Shown piece by piece: positions 27,039 to 35,809 of a stretch of DNA of 44,553 bases (positions within the stretch are counted from its first letter, which is position 1; each line of letters begins with the position of its first letter). A program made the position numbers and the translations under genes. The notes below the pieces were generated by a model. That model was not told where the DNA came from. It worked only from the letters and a program-made list of their open reading frames with translations, and did not search any database. The stretch comes from RGIG8709 sp045537065 (GTDB lineage Bacteria > Bacillota > Clostridia > Monoglobales > Monoglobaceae): the NCBI GenBank assembly GCA_045537065.1, contig JAZSOT010000009.1:1-44553 (forward strand), in the 5' to 3' direction.

Positions 27039-28547
27039 ATGGCTTTTTATTTTGATGAACCTTCCCATACCTTTAGTGAATATCTTTTGGTTCCAGGATA
27101 TTCTTCATCTGAATGTATGACAGACAATGTTAGTTTAAAAACACCTCTTGTTAAGTTTAAAAAAGGTGAAGAACCTGCAATTTCAATGAATATACCTATG
27201 GTTTCTGCAATTATGCAATCTGTTTCTGATGATAACCTTGCAATTGCCCTTGCAAAAGAGGGGGGCGTTTCCTTTATCTATGGCTCACAGACTATTGAAA
27301 GCGAAGCTGAAATGGTTAGAAGAGTTAAAAACTACAAGGCAGGCTTTGTTGTTTCCGATTCAAACATCGGACCAGATAGCACTCTCCAAGACATATTAGA
27401 ACTTAAGGAAAAAACAGGCCATTCAACTGTTGCCGTTACTGATGACGGAAGTGCAACAGGAAAACTTTTAGGTATTGTTACAAGCCGTGACTACAGAGTT
27501 TCAAGAATGGAAAAATCCCTTAAAGTTAAAGAGTTTATGACTCCTCTTGATAAGCTTATTACTGCAAAAGACGGTATCACTCTTAAAGAGGCAAACGACA
27601 TAATCTGGGACAACAAGTTAAACTCCCTTCCTATAGTTTCTGATGATGGCAGACTTATCTCTTTTGTTTTTAGAAAAGACTATTCATCTCACAAGGAAAA
27701 TCCAATGGAGCTTCTTGATGCTTCAAAGAGATATGTTGTTGGCGCAGGTATCAACACAAGAGACTATGAAGAAAGAGTTCCTGCACTTATTGAAGCAGGT
27801 GCTGATGTTCTTTGTATTGATTCATCAGAAGGTTTCTCAGAATGGCAGTCAAGAACTCTTAAATTTATCCGTGATAAATATGGTGACACTGTTAAGGTTG
27901 GTGCTGGAAACGTTGTTGACCGCGAAGGCTTCAGATTTTTAGCAGAAGCAGGTGCTGACTTTATTAAAATCGGTATTGGCGGCGGTTCAATTTGTATTAC
28001 CCGTGAACAAAAGGGTATCGGCAGAGGTCAGGCATCTGCTGTTCAGGAAGTTGCTGCTGCAAGAGACGAGTATTTTGAAGAAACAGGTATTTATATTCCG
28101 ATTTGTTCTGACGGCGGTATTGTTCACGATTATCATATTACACTTGCACTTGCTATGGGTTCAGACTTTGTTATGCTTGGCAGATATTTTGCCCGCTTTG
28201 ACGAAAGCCCCACAAATATCGTTAACATAAACGGAAACTATATGAAAGAATACTGGGGTGAAGGCTCTGCAAGAGCAAGAAACTGGCAGCGTTATGATAT
28301 GGGCGGTGCAAGCAAGCTTTCATTTGAAGAAGGCGTTGACTCATATGTTCCTTATGCGGGAAGTCTAAAAGATAACGTTAGACTTACACTTGGAAAGGTA
28401 AAATCAACAATGTGTAACTGCGGTGTTCTTACAATTCCTGACCTTCAGAAAAATGCAAAGATGACACTTATCTCTGCAACAAGCATTATCGAGGGTGGCG
28501 CACACGATGTTGTGCTTAAAGATAAGAACGTTATCCCTGTTAAATAG
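27039..28547 (+). CDS. guaB: IMP dehydrogenase (Tritrichomonas-type)
   Basis: Oxidises IMP to XMP with NAD, the committed step to GTP. The ATG at 27039 follows AAAGGAG and gives 502 residues; a longer open reading upstream lacks a site and overlaps the terminator. The barrel (ISMNIPMVSAIMQSVS near 45) is interrupted by a CBS pair (about 95-215). The catalytic cysteine is in GIGGGSICITREQ near residue 318, and the flap Arg-Tyr dyad is in ARNWQRYD near 417. Most bacterial IMP dehydrogenases read GPGSICTTR at the cysteine. This protein instead follows the Tritrichomonas foetus enzyme almost word for word in several blocks. Confidence 0.93.
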   Translation: MAFYFDEPSHTFSEYLLVPGYSSSECMTDNVSLKTPLVKFKKGEEPAISMNIPMVSAIMQSVSDDNLAIALAKEGGVSFIYGSQTIESEAEMVRRVKNYKAGFVVSDSNIGPDSTLQDILELKEKTGHSTVAVTDDGSATGKLLGIVTSRDYRVSRMEKSLKVKEFMTPLDKLITAKDGITLKEANDIIWDNKLNSLPIVSDDGRLISFVFRKDYSSHKENPMELLDASKRYVVGAGINTRDYEERVPALIEAGADVLCIDSSEGFSEWQSRTLKFIRDKYGDTVKVGAGNVVDREGFRFLAEAGADFIKIGIGGGSICITREQKGIGRGQASAVQEVAAARDEYFEETGIYIPICSDGGIVHDYHITLALAMGSDFVMLGRYFARFDESPTNIVNINGNYMKEYWGEGSARARNWQRYDMGGASKLSFEEGVDSYVPYAGSLKDNVRLTLGKVKSTMCNCGVLTIPDLQKNAKMTLISATSIIEGGAHDVVLKDKNVIPVK

Positions 28548-28564
28548 TTTATGATATTAAACAC

Positions 28565-28597
28565 AAAAAGGATGTGAATTTTTTCACATCCTTTTTT
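28565..28597. terminator. Bidirectional terminator between guaB and spoIIP
   Basis: GGATGTGAA and TTCACATCC pair around TTTT, flanked by AAAAA on the left and TTTTTT on the right, so it works on both strands. It overlaps the last bases of the convergent spoIIP stop codon. Confidence 0.93.
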
Positions 28598-29741
28598 ATT
28601 TTAAGCTTTCTGCTATAACCTTTGCGGCACACTGTGCTCCATATATGGCTTCCTTTAAGGTGTTTCCGCTTGTTCCTACCTCTAAAATCATACTCCCCTG
28701 AGTTAAATGTTCGTTAAACCTTTCTTTTCTTAAATTTATCCCTCTCATTAAGCCCGGATATTTGCTTTCTATTTTATTCTGCAGGTTTACTGCAACCTGC
28801 AGATTTTTTCTCCATTCCGGGTGAGAAAGTCCTCCCGCATCTGTTCCTATTACAAACATAAGTTGAGCAGCTTTTTTCCCTTTTATTTCAGTTACCACCT
28901 TTGCTTTTGTTCCATCTCCATAAACTATTGCGTCTCTGTGTACATCAATTATCATTTTTATTGAGGGATATTTTTTCAGGTATTCCTCCCCCGTTTTTAA
29001 TGAATTTGCATAAGAGCCATTATAATTGGGATAATCGTGAAGTGTTGTGTCGTGAACTACATCTATACCGTTTTCCTTAAAAATCTCCGCCATACATTCT
29101 CCAACCTTCACCACATTTTTGCTTAAATCCTGACTTCTGTCGCTCACTGTGTTATCATAATATTCTACACCCTCTTCGGTATAGCTTTCTGTGGCATGAG
29201 TATGTAAAATCAAAATTTGCGGACCGCTTTTATCTAAAACAACAGGGGATGCCTCCGAAAGCATCTTTGAAACATCCACCGAATATCCGGTTTCATTTTT
29301 TATCAATATCTTTTTCCCGCTGTCTGAAAGATTTTTTATCTGGGATGTGTCAACACTTTTTATGGGATACTTTTTTTCATCCTTTATATCAGGCGAGGCT
29401 TTTGTTTTCTGTGTGTCTGCATTTTCGGGATTATATACTGATATAGCTCCCCCATCATCTGCTGTCTGCCACAAGGGAGATTTTTTATAAACTGATATTT
29501 CAGGAAATTCACTTTCAATTAAACTGAAATAATCTCCAGGATAAAAGCCTGTGAAGGTTGATACCATACTGTTTATAAATTTAATAAATCCTATTTCTCC
29601 TCTTTCTTTTTCAGAAAAAGAATTAATTCCGAAATATAAAATTAATCCCGCAAGAGACAAAACAAAAAAAAGAAAAAGGGTTCTTATTACCTTTCTTAAA
29701 TCTATAATAACCGCCCTGTATGCCTTTTTTCTTATTCTCAA
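28596..29741 (-). CDS. spoIIP: Stage II sporulation protein P (SpoIIP)
   Basis: Membrane-anchored amidase and endopeptidase that, with SpoIID and SpoIIM, thins septal peptidoglycan during engulfment. One N-terminal membrane helix (about residues 18-38) is followed by a long linker and a catalytic domain with HTHATESY near residue 190, IDVHRDA near 270 and LEVGTSGNTL near 350. An in-frame GTG at 29753 abuts its possible ribosome site. The TTG at 29741 has GAGGTGA eight bases upstream and is preferred, though the difference is only four residues. It follows gpr, the same order as in Bacillus. Confidence 0.92.
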   Translation of the reverse strand: MRIRKKAYRAVIIDLRKVIRTLFLFFVLSLAGLILYFGINSFSEKERGEIGFIKFINSMVSTFTGFYPGDYFSLIESEFPEISVYKKSPLWQTADDGGAISVYNPENADTQKTKASPDIKDEKKYPIKSVDTSQIKNLSDSGKKILIKNETGYSVDVSKMLSEASPVVLDKSGPQILILHTHATESYTEEGVEYYDNTVSDRSQDLSKNVVKVGECMAEIFKENGIDVVHDTTLHDYPNYNGSYANSLKTGEEYLKKYPSIKMIIDVHRDAIVYGDGTKAKVVTEIKGKKAAQLMFVIGTDAGGLSHPEWRKNLQVAVNLQNKIESKYPGLMRGINLRKERFNEHLTQGSMILEVGTSGNTLKEAIYGAQCAAKVIAESLK

Positions 29742-29762
29742 AACAGCACTCACCTCTTCTTA

Positions 29763-29800
29763 CAAAAAATTAAAGACAAGCCTTGCTGCTTGTCTTTAAT
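29763..29800 (-). terminator. Terminator between gpr and spoIIP
   Basis: A 13-pair stem (ATTAAAGACAAGC with GCTTGTCTTTAAT) around a six-base loop, with six T residues downstream on the minus strand. It should separate gpr transcription from spoIIP. Confidence 0.88.
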
Positions 29801-29827
29801 TATATGAGAGATTTTAAAATTATATTC
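29799..29827 (-). promoter_or_regulatory. Candidate sigma-E promoter for spoIIP
   Basis: Minus strand: GAATATA (29821-29827), 14-base spacer, CATATAAT (29799-29806). The -10 fits the mother-cell sigma-E pattern CATAYAnT; Bacillus spoIIP is sigma-E dependent. The -10 shares two bases with the outer end of the preceding terminator stem. Confidence 0.45.
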
Positions 29828-30817
29828 CTAATATCTATATATCTCCAGCTCTTCCAAGGTTAGTCCTCTGTGGAGTGCAAGATTTATTCCGTCTGCAATA
29901 ATTCGGGAAAGCCTTTCAACGGACTCATCAATTTCCTTGGGTGTTACAATAAAGTTTCCAACAGCAGGAGAAAGCGCCTGCTTTATAATCGGCATATTAT
30001 CCTCCTCTTCTATTACGCTCAGCATTTTATATAAAGGTTCGTTGTCTTTTGCGTGTTCTTCAAGACTCCCAACCACAAGTTCAATAGTGTCACCTGCTAT
30101 GGTTGCGGCATCAACAACGGTCGGAATACCAATTGCAATTACGGGAACGCCTAACGTTTTTTCATCAAGTGCCATTCGCCTGTTTCCAACCCCGGCTCCC
30201 GGAACAATTCCTGTGTTTGAAATCTGAATGGTTGAATTTATTCTGTCAATTTTTCTTGAGCATAGTGCATCAATTGCTATAACAAGGTCAGGCTTAACCC
30301 TCTTGCATAGACCCTTCACAATTTCTCCCGTTTCTATTCCCGTTATACCAAGCACACCTGGAGCAACCGCCGAAACAGATGAAAGTCTTTCATCAATTTC
30401 ATCGGGCATATATTTTTCAAGATGCCTTGTCACAAGAATATCCCCAACAGTTTTCGGCCCCAGAGAATCTGCTGTTATATTCCAGTTTCCAAGACCTATA
30501 ACAAGGGTTGTTTTTACCTCAGTTTCAATAAGCTTTTCTATTTCATCCCTGCATATTTCCATAAGCTTTATGTTGAGGTTATTATACCCTGCAAAATCCT
30601 TAGGAAACTCTATTGTTACATAAGTTCCCATCTTTTTATTAAGAGCCGCCTCGCCCTCATCATCTTCAATTTTGACCCTTGTTACTATTATATATTCACC
30701 GTTTTTTTCACTCTCAACGCTGACGCCCTTTATATCTTCCTCTTCCTGAGTTTTTGCTGCCTCAAAATATAACTCCCTCGCCTCAAGAGCAAGGTCGGTT
30801 CTCGCGTATTCTTTCAC
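29828..30817 (-). CDS. gpr: Germination protease Gpr
   Basis: Endoprotease that degrades small acid-soluble spore proteins at germination. It is made as a zymogen in the forespore. The near-N-terminal RTDLALEARE resembles the autoprocessing site of Bacillus Gpr (cut expected after the Asp), which here leaves a propeptide of only about eight residues. Conserved catalytic regions are GLGNWNITADSLGP near 108 and AIDALCSRKIDRIN near 180, with TGIVPGAGVGNRR near 202. The 329 residues are slightly short for the family. The start is GTG. It is followed by a terminator and spoIIP. Confidence 0.95.
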   Translation of the reverse strand: MKEYARTDLALEARELYFEAAKTQEEEDIKGVSVESEKNGEYIIVTRVKIEDDEGEAALNKKMGTYVTIEFPKDFAGYNNLNIKLMEICRDEIEKLIETEVKTTLVIGLGNWNITADSLGPKTVGDILVTRHLEKYMPDEIDERLSSVSAVAPGVLGITGIETGEIVKGLCKRVKPDLVIAIDALCSRKIDRINSTIQISNTGIVPGAGVGNRRMALDEKTLGVPVIAIGIPTVVDAATIAGDTIELVVGSLEEHAKDNEPLYKMLSVIEEEDNMPIIKQALSPAVGNFIVTPKEIDESVERLSRIIADGINLALHRGLTLEELEIYRY

Positions 30818-30853
30818 CCTTCATTCCTCACTTTTAAAAAGTATCTTTTCAAA

Positions 30854-30882
30854 TATTATGCCTTATATATTCAAAAAAATTC
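30854..30882 (-). promoter_or_regulatory. Candidate sigma-F/sigma-G promoter for gpr
   Basis: Minus strand: GAATT (30878-30882), 17-base spacer, CATAATA (30854-30860). This approximates the forespore pattern GHATR-N17/18-CATnHTA. Bacillus gpr is read by sigma-F and sigma-G. It lies just after the terminator of the preceding unit. Confidence 0.5.
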
Positions 30883-30883
30883 C

Positions 30884-30917
30884 TTTTAAAAAAATAAAAA
30901 AGTCGGAGTTACCGACC
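30884..30917 (-). terminator. Terminator at the end of the OLE-dxs-recN unit
   Basis: A short GTCGG/CCGAC stem immediately after the ABC-F stop codon, followed on the minus strand by a long T tract interrupted by a single A. The stem is short but the T run is strong. Confidence 0.7.
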
Positions 30918-30918
30918 T

Positions 30919-32841
30919 TTATTCTGAGAGATTTTCCCATTCTTCATAATATTCTTCCAAAGCTTTCTTAATTTCCTCAAGCCTTGCACACTTTTCATTC
31001 ATCAGGGTATAATCAGAAAATACTTTTTCATCCGTCATTTCTGTTTCGATTTTAATACTTTCTGTCTCTCCCTCTTCAATAAGCTTTTCAAGCTCTCTTA
31101 TACGATTTTTACGTTTTGCCTCCTGCTGTCTCATTTCTTTTGTTTTAAAGCCCTGCTTGTTATCTTTTTTCTCTGCATCCTGAGCTTTCTTTATTCTTTT
31201 TTCTTCAGCCTCTCTTGACGCATCCTCTGACATTTTCTCCATATACTTATCAAATCCGCCGTCATATGTCACAGCCTCATTTTCTTTTATTTCAATTATC
31301 TTATGAGGAACCTTATTAAGAAGATATCTGTCGTGAGACACGAAAATAAGGGTTCCTTCATAATCTGCCATGGCTTTTTCAAGAATTTCCTTTGAAGCAA
31401 GGTCGAGATGGTTTGTAGGCTCGTCCAAAATAAGAACATTTGCCCTCTCCAGCATAATTATACAAAAGGCAAGCTTGGCTCTTTCCCCTCCGCTTATAAC
31501 CTTAACCGGCTTATAAACCTCTTCCTGACTTAAGAGCACATTACCAAGCATTCTTCTTATTTCGCTTTCGTTTATATGAGGAAATCTGTCCCATAATTCA
31601 GAAATTGCGGTTTTTTCATAATCAAGATTTAAATTTTCCTGCTCATAATAGCTGACAGTTGTGTTCTTTCCCCACACAACACTTCCGCTATCTGGTGGAA
31701 TTATGTTGAGTATAGTCTTTAAAAAAGATGATTTTCCTATACCGTTTTCACCTATTATGGCAATTTTTTCCCCTCTTTTTATATCAAGAGAGAGATTTCT
31801 TGTTAAAACCTTTCGATTTTCTCCCTCGCCCACAGCAACGGTCAAAGATTCTGTTTTCAAAACATCCTTATATGGCTCCTTATCTGTTTCAAAACGGAGC
31901 TTCATTTGTTTCAAATCGCCAAGGGGTTTTTCAACAAGCTCCATACTTTCAAGTGCTTTTATTCTTGACTTTGCACTTTTAGAAGTTGATGCTCTTGCTA
32001 TATTTTTTTCAATATAGGTTTCCATTTCAGCAATCTGTTCCTGCTGTTTTTTATATTCCTTTTCCTGCCTTGTGACTCTTTCTTCCTTAAGAATAAGATA
32101 TTTTGAATAATTTCCCTTATAGGTATAAAGTCTTCCTCTTTCAAGCTCAAAAATTTCGCTGACAGTTTTGTCAAGGAAATATCTATCGTGGGAAATAACA
32201 AGTATTGCCCCCTTATAGGAAAGAAGATAATCTTCAAGCCATGCAAGGGTTTTGAAATCAAGATGGTTTGTTGGCTCATCCAGAATTAAAAGGCCAGGCT
32301 CTTCAAGAAGAAGTTTGGCTATCATAAGTCTTGTCTTCTCCCCACCTGAAAGAGTGCTTATAACCGTGTCTTTTGGTTTGTCAGAAAAACCCATACCCGT
32401 CAGCACGGTGCTTATTTTCACATCGACATTATATCCGTCACGGCTGTCCATAAACGCCTGAAGTCTGTTATATTCTGCCATAATCCGTCTGTGTTCTGCT
32501 TCATCATCCGTCGGCTCCGACATTCTTGCTTCAAGCTCACGCATTTTTCTTTCAGCATTTTCCACATCAGAAAAAGGCTTTCTCATTTCAGCCCCGATGG
32601 TTGAGCCTGATTCAAGCCCTCCTGTTTGCTTCAAATAGCCAAAGCTAAGTCCCGATGCCTTAAATATTTCTCCCTCTTCGTATCTTAGTTCGCCGCATAA
32701 GACATTTAAAAGGGTTGTTTTTCCCGCACCGTTAACTCCGATAAGACCATATCTGCCCTTTTCTTCAATTGTGAAATTTATATCCTTTAAAATGTGGTTT
32801 TCTCCAAAATATTTATTTAAACCACTAACCGATATCAGCAT
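30919..32841 (-). CDS. ABC-F family ATPase (translation factor type)
   Basis: Cytoplasmic protein with two ABC cassettes and no membrane domain, of the class that acts on the ribosome. Cassette one has GVNGAGKTT near residue 36, LSGGEKTR and LDEPTNHLD near 195. Cassette two has GENGIGKSS near 365, ISGGERAK and LDEPTNHLD near 480. The interdomain linker is a charged helix pair (about 240-320), and the last about 110 residues form a lysine- and glutamate-rich coiled coil like that of Uup/YdiF. Antibiotic-protection members exist, but nothing here points to one. It starts two bases after the rseC-like gene. Confidence 0.93.
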   Translation of the reverse strand: MLISVSGLNKYFGENHILKDINFTIEEKGRYGLIGVNGAGKTTLLNVLCGELRYEEGEIFKASGLSFGYLKQTGGLESGSTIGAEMRKPFSDVENAERKMRELEARMSEPTDDEAEHRRIMAEYNRLQAFMDSRDGYNVDVKISTVLTGMGFSDKPKDTVISTLSGGEKTRLMIAKLLLEEPGLLILDEPTNHLDFKTLAWLEDYLLSYKGAILVISHDRYFLDKTVSEIFELERGRLYTYKGNYSKYLILKEERVTRQEKEYKKQQEQIAEMETYIEKNIARASTSKSAKSRIKALESMELVEKPLGDLKQMKLRFETDKEPYKDVLKTESLTVAVGEGENRKVLTRNLSLDIKRGEKIAIIGENGIGKSSFLKTILNIIPPDSGSVVWGKNTTVSYYEQENLNLDYEKTAISELWDRFPHINESEIRRMLGNVLLSQEEVYKPVKVISGGERAKLAFCIIMLERANVLILDEPTNHLDLASKEILEKAMADYEGTLIFVSHDRYLLNKVPHKIIEIKENEAVTYDGGFDKYMEKMSEDASREAEEKRIKKAQDAEKKDNKQGFKTKEMRQQEAKRKNRIRELEKLIEEGETESIKIETEMTDEKVFSDYTLMNEKCARLEEIKKALEEYYEEWENLSE

Positions 32842-32843
32842 AA

Positions 32844-33248
32844 TTATTCCTCTATTTTTGTAACTTTAAGTCCCGTTTTCTTGTTTTTAAATATAAGTTT
32901 TACTAAGGCGAAAGCAACTACAATACCCAAGGCACTGCCAATTAGTGCACTGTTTTCGTTTTTATAAAGAGACCATCCAAGAACAGCCCCCACAATTAAA
33001 AAAAGCACAAAAATCCCATATCCAAATATTGCATAAGTATAAAAAAGCTTATCATCCATTGTGATTAGAACCTTATCCCCCACCTTTGGTGTAAAATTAA
33101 ATTCCTTTTCAATATCTGCATCTATAAAATGATTTTTAAGTTCACAGCCTGAGCAGGATGCACAGTTTCCACCGCAGGCAGATTCACGAAGGACCTTGAT
33201 TTTTGCTTTCTTTCCGTTTATTTCACTTATAACACCGTTATTTTTCAT
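32844..33248 (-). CDS. RseC/MucC-like membrane protein with cysteine cluster
   Basis: Small protein of the SoxR-reducing/RseC family. The N-terminal OB-like region (VISEINGKKAKIKV) is followed by a four-cysteine cluster CGGNCASCSGC near residues 25-35, then two membrane helices (about 72-92 and 99-118). In proteobacteria RseC modulates sigma-E and belongs to Rnf-linked redox systems. In Clostridia the role is unknown, though an Rnf or redox connection is plausible. Its start overlaps the recN stop by four bases, so the two are translationally coupled. Confidence 0.85.
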   Translation of the reverse strand: MKNNGVISEINGKKAKIKVLRESACGGNCASCSGCELKNHFIDADIEKEFNFTPKVGDKVLITMDDKLFYTYAIFGYGIFVLFLIVGAVLGWSLYKNENSALIGSALGIVVAFALVKLIFKNKKTGLKVTKIEE

Positions 33249-34933
33249 ACTTTCTTTTGCTCCTTGGCAAGATTTAGCATCTCTTTTGCATTTTCTAAGG
33301 TAAGCTCGGTTATATATGCCCCGCCTATAATTCTTGCAAGTTCATTTATTCTATCTTCTTCACCTAAAAGAGTAACATCTGTTCTTGTTATATCATTATT
33401 TGTTTCCTTATGGATTAAATAATGATTATCTGCCATTGATGCAAGCTGGGAAAGATGAGTGATTGAAAACACCTGCTTTTTCCTTGAAAGACGGCTCAGC
33501 TTTTCTGCAATCTTTTGTGCCGCTCTTCCGCTTACACCTGTGTCGATTTCATCAAAGATAAGTGTTTCTGCATCATCCGAATCTGCAAATATTGATTTTA
33601 TTGCAAGCATAATTCTTGAGAGCTCGCCCCCTGATGCAATTTTCGAAAGGGGCTTTAAATCCTCTCCCGGGTTTGCAGAAATTAAAAATTCAACCTCATC
33701 CGCTCCGTTTGACGAAAGGGAAGTCTCTCCGTTTTCGTTTTTATTTTCTCTTACATCAGCTTTGAAAACAACTTTTGGCATATCAAGCTCAAAAAGCTCT
33801 TTCATTATTTCAACATCAAGCTTTTTTGACGCATCTTTTCTTTTTTCACTTAAAATTTTCGCATATTCAAGCGCCTTTTCATAAAGATGTTTTTCTTCTT
33901 TCATAAGCTTTTCAAGAAGCTCCTCGCTTCCCTGAAGTTCTGATAGTTCTTCTTCTATTTTGTCCCTGTATAACAAAATTTCTTCTTCATTTTCACCATA
34001 TTTTCTGCAGAGAGAATTAATCACATCAATTCTATTATTAAGCTCATTAAATTCACCCTCGTTAAAATCTGCTTTTCCCGATTTTGAACCAAGTTCCGAT
34101 GCAATATCCTCTATCTCTATTAGGCTTGAATTTAGCCTTTCTGCAAATTCAGATAAAGATGAATCATATTCCGATACCCCATTTAGACTTTTTATAGCCC
34201 CCGAAAGAAGGTCATAAACATTTTCTTCCCCCGAATAAAGTCTCTCATAGGCATCATTTATCCCTGATAAAATATTTTCAATATTTGAAAGATAGGCTAT
34301 CCTCTCTTCTATATCAGCTTTTTCTCCTTTTTTAAGCCTTGCGGAATTTATTTCATTAAGCTGAAATAAAAGAAGTTCGCATCTTCTCGCTTTTTCCTGT
34401 TCATTTTCATTAAGGGAACTTATTTTTTCCCTGATTTCTTTTAGCTTTCTATATGTTTCCTGATATTTTTCTTTTATATCTAAAATCTTTGCAAAGCTAT
34501 CCAAAAAATTTATATGATTACGGTTTGACAAAAGAAAGTGATTATCATTCTGTCCATGAATATCACAAAGGTGCTTTGCAACCTCTTTTAACACGCTGTT
34601 TGTTACGGTCATTCCGTTTATTCTGGCTGTGCTTTTTGAATCATTCGTTATCTGCCTTGTTAAAATAACATCATCTTCAGCATCAATACCAAAATCCGAA
34701 AGCAGACTGCTTATCTTTTCATTTGAAGAAAAAAGAGCATTAACAACTGCCTTTTCCTCTCCGCTTCTTACAAGCTCTTTTCCCCCGCGTCCGCCTAATG
34801 CCATATTTATAGAGTCAATAAGAATAGACTTTCCTGCTCCGGTTTCACCGGTTAAAACATTAAAGCCTTCCGAAAAATCAATTCTTACCTCTTCAATTAC
34901 TGCAACATTTTTTATATATAGTTCCTTTAGCAT
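33245..34933 (-). CDS. recN: DNA repair ATPase RecN
   Basis: SMC-like protein that gathers at double-strand breaks. The N-terminal ATPase half has Walker A GETGAGKSILID near residue 30. The DIHGQNDN segment is near 122. Long coiled coils (about 150-240 and 265-365) flank a short hinge. The C-terminal half carries the signature ASGGELSRIMLAIKS near 430, Walker B IFDEIDTGVSG near 457 and ITHLSQLA near 488. The 562 residues are normal. It begins nine bases after nadK. Confidence 0.97.
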   Translation of the reverse strand: MLKELYIKNVAVIEEVRIDFSEGFNVLTGETGAGKSILIDSINMALGGRGGKELVRSGEEKAVVNALFSSNEKISSLLSDFGIDAEDDVILTRQITNDSKSTARINGMTVTNSVLKEVAKHLCDIHGQNDNHFLLSNRNHINFLDSFAKILDIKEKYQETYRKLKEIREKISSLNENEQEKARRCELLLFQLNEINSARLKKGEKADIEERIAYLSNIENILSGINDAYERLYSGEENVYDLLSGAIKSLNGVSEYDSSLSEFAERLNSSLIEIEDIASELGSKSGKADFNEGEFNELNNRIDVINSLCRKYGENEEEILLYRDKIEEELSELQGSEELLEKLMKEEKHLYEKALEYAKILSEKRKDASKKLDVEIMKELFELDMPKVVFKADVRENKNENGETSLSSNGADEVEFLISANPGEDLKPLSKIASGGELSRIMLAIKSIFADSDDAETLIFDEIDTGVSGRAAQKIAEKLSRLSRKKQVFSITHLSQLASMADNHYLIHKETNNDITRTDVTLLGEEDRINELARIIGGAYITELTLENAKEMLNLAKEQKKV

Positions 34934-34942
34934 CCAATCATC

Positions 34943-35791
34943 CTACCTAAAGTTTAACTTTTCTCTTATATTATCAAAAAAATTACGGTTTGTTATTTTT
35001 AAAAGCTTTGTATGCACTGATGATGCTTTAACCTTAACACTTTCGCATCTTCCAAGAACTCTCACCTTTTTCCCGTCAACAGTTAAAACCGCTTCGCATC
35101 TGTATGGCGGAAGAGCCTCTGCTATTATCTCACTTGTTGCTGGAAGAACAGTACTCCTTACCGTGAGACTGTGGGGGCAAACCGGTACTGTGAGTATGCA
35201 GGAAAGACTTGGATGAATAACAGGGCCTCCTGCTGACATTGAATATGCTGTTGAGCCTGTTGGAGTTGAAAATATAACTCCGTCCGCCGTATATTCACTC
35301 ATAACCGTTCCGTCAACACTCGTTCTCAAGGTTACCATTTTTGAATCCGCACCGCGGATAACCGCATCATTAAAGGCTATATAGCTTTCAATTTCCTCAC
35401 CCCCTGAGCAAACCGAAACCTCAAGCATCATACTTTCCATTATCTCATAATTTCCTGAAAAAACATCATCAAAAACGGACTTATCATCTTTTTCCGCCTG
35501 AGTTAAAAATCCAAGATGACCAATATTTATGCCCATAACGGGAACCCGGAATTTTGCCGCATTTTTAGTGGCATTTAAAACCGTTCCGTCTCCGCCAAGT
35601 GCCACAATAAGGTCCGCTTTTTCAAAAAAGCTTTCCTCTGGGAGAAACTCTGCACCCTCTATATTTGCATAGGAAAATTTGTCGGAAAGAAGAACTGTTT
35701 TTCCAAATTTTCTTATTTCCTTTGCTGTTTCTTTTGTATATTCAAGCTTCGGGTCTTTATCAAGATTTGGGAAAATTGCTATTTTTTCCAT
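34943..35791 (-). CDS. nadK: NAD kinase
   Basis: Makes NADP from NAD with ATP or polyphosphate. The motif GGDGTVLNA is near residue 67, GINIGHLGFLT near 90, NDAVIRG near 140 and the substrate pocket STPTGSTAYSMSAGGP near 177. Its 282 residues are typical. In many Firmicutes the order is tlyA, argR/ahrC, recN. Here nadK occupies that place and no argR is present, an arrangement also seen in clostridial relatives. Confidence 0.96.
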   Translation of the reverse strand: MEKIAIFPNLDKDPKLEYTKETAKEIRKFGKTVLLSDKFSYANIEGAEFLPEESFFEKADLIVALGGDGTVLNATKNAAKFRVPVMGINIGHLGFLTQAEKDDKSVFDDVFSGNYEIMESMMLEVSVCSGGEEIESYIAFNDAVIRGADSKMVTLRTSVDGTVMSEYTADGVIFSTPTGSTAYSMSAGGPVIHPSLSCILTVPVCPHSLTVRSTVLPATSEIIAEALPPYRCEAVLTVDGKKVRVLGRCESVKVKASSVHTKLLKITNRNFFDNIREKLNFR

Positions 35792-35809
35792 AACATAAAA
35801 CCTCTTTAC

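Noticed and set aside
30228..30623. A 131-residue plus-strand ORF antisense to gpr
   Set aside because: gpr is certain on the other strand. The ORF has no ribosome site and reflects the codon bias of the opposite strand.
34629..35216. A 195-residue plus-strand ORF antisense to recN and nadK
   Set aside because: It spans two well-supported genes on the other strand, has a serine- and phenylalanine-rich composition typical of antisense frames, and no promoter or ribosome site.
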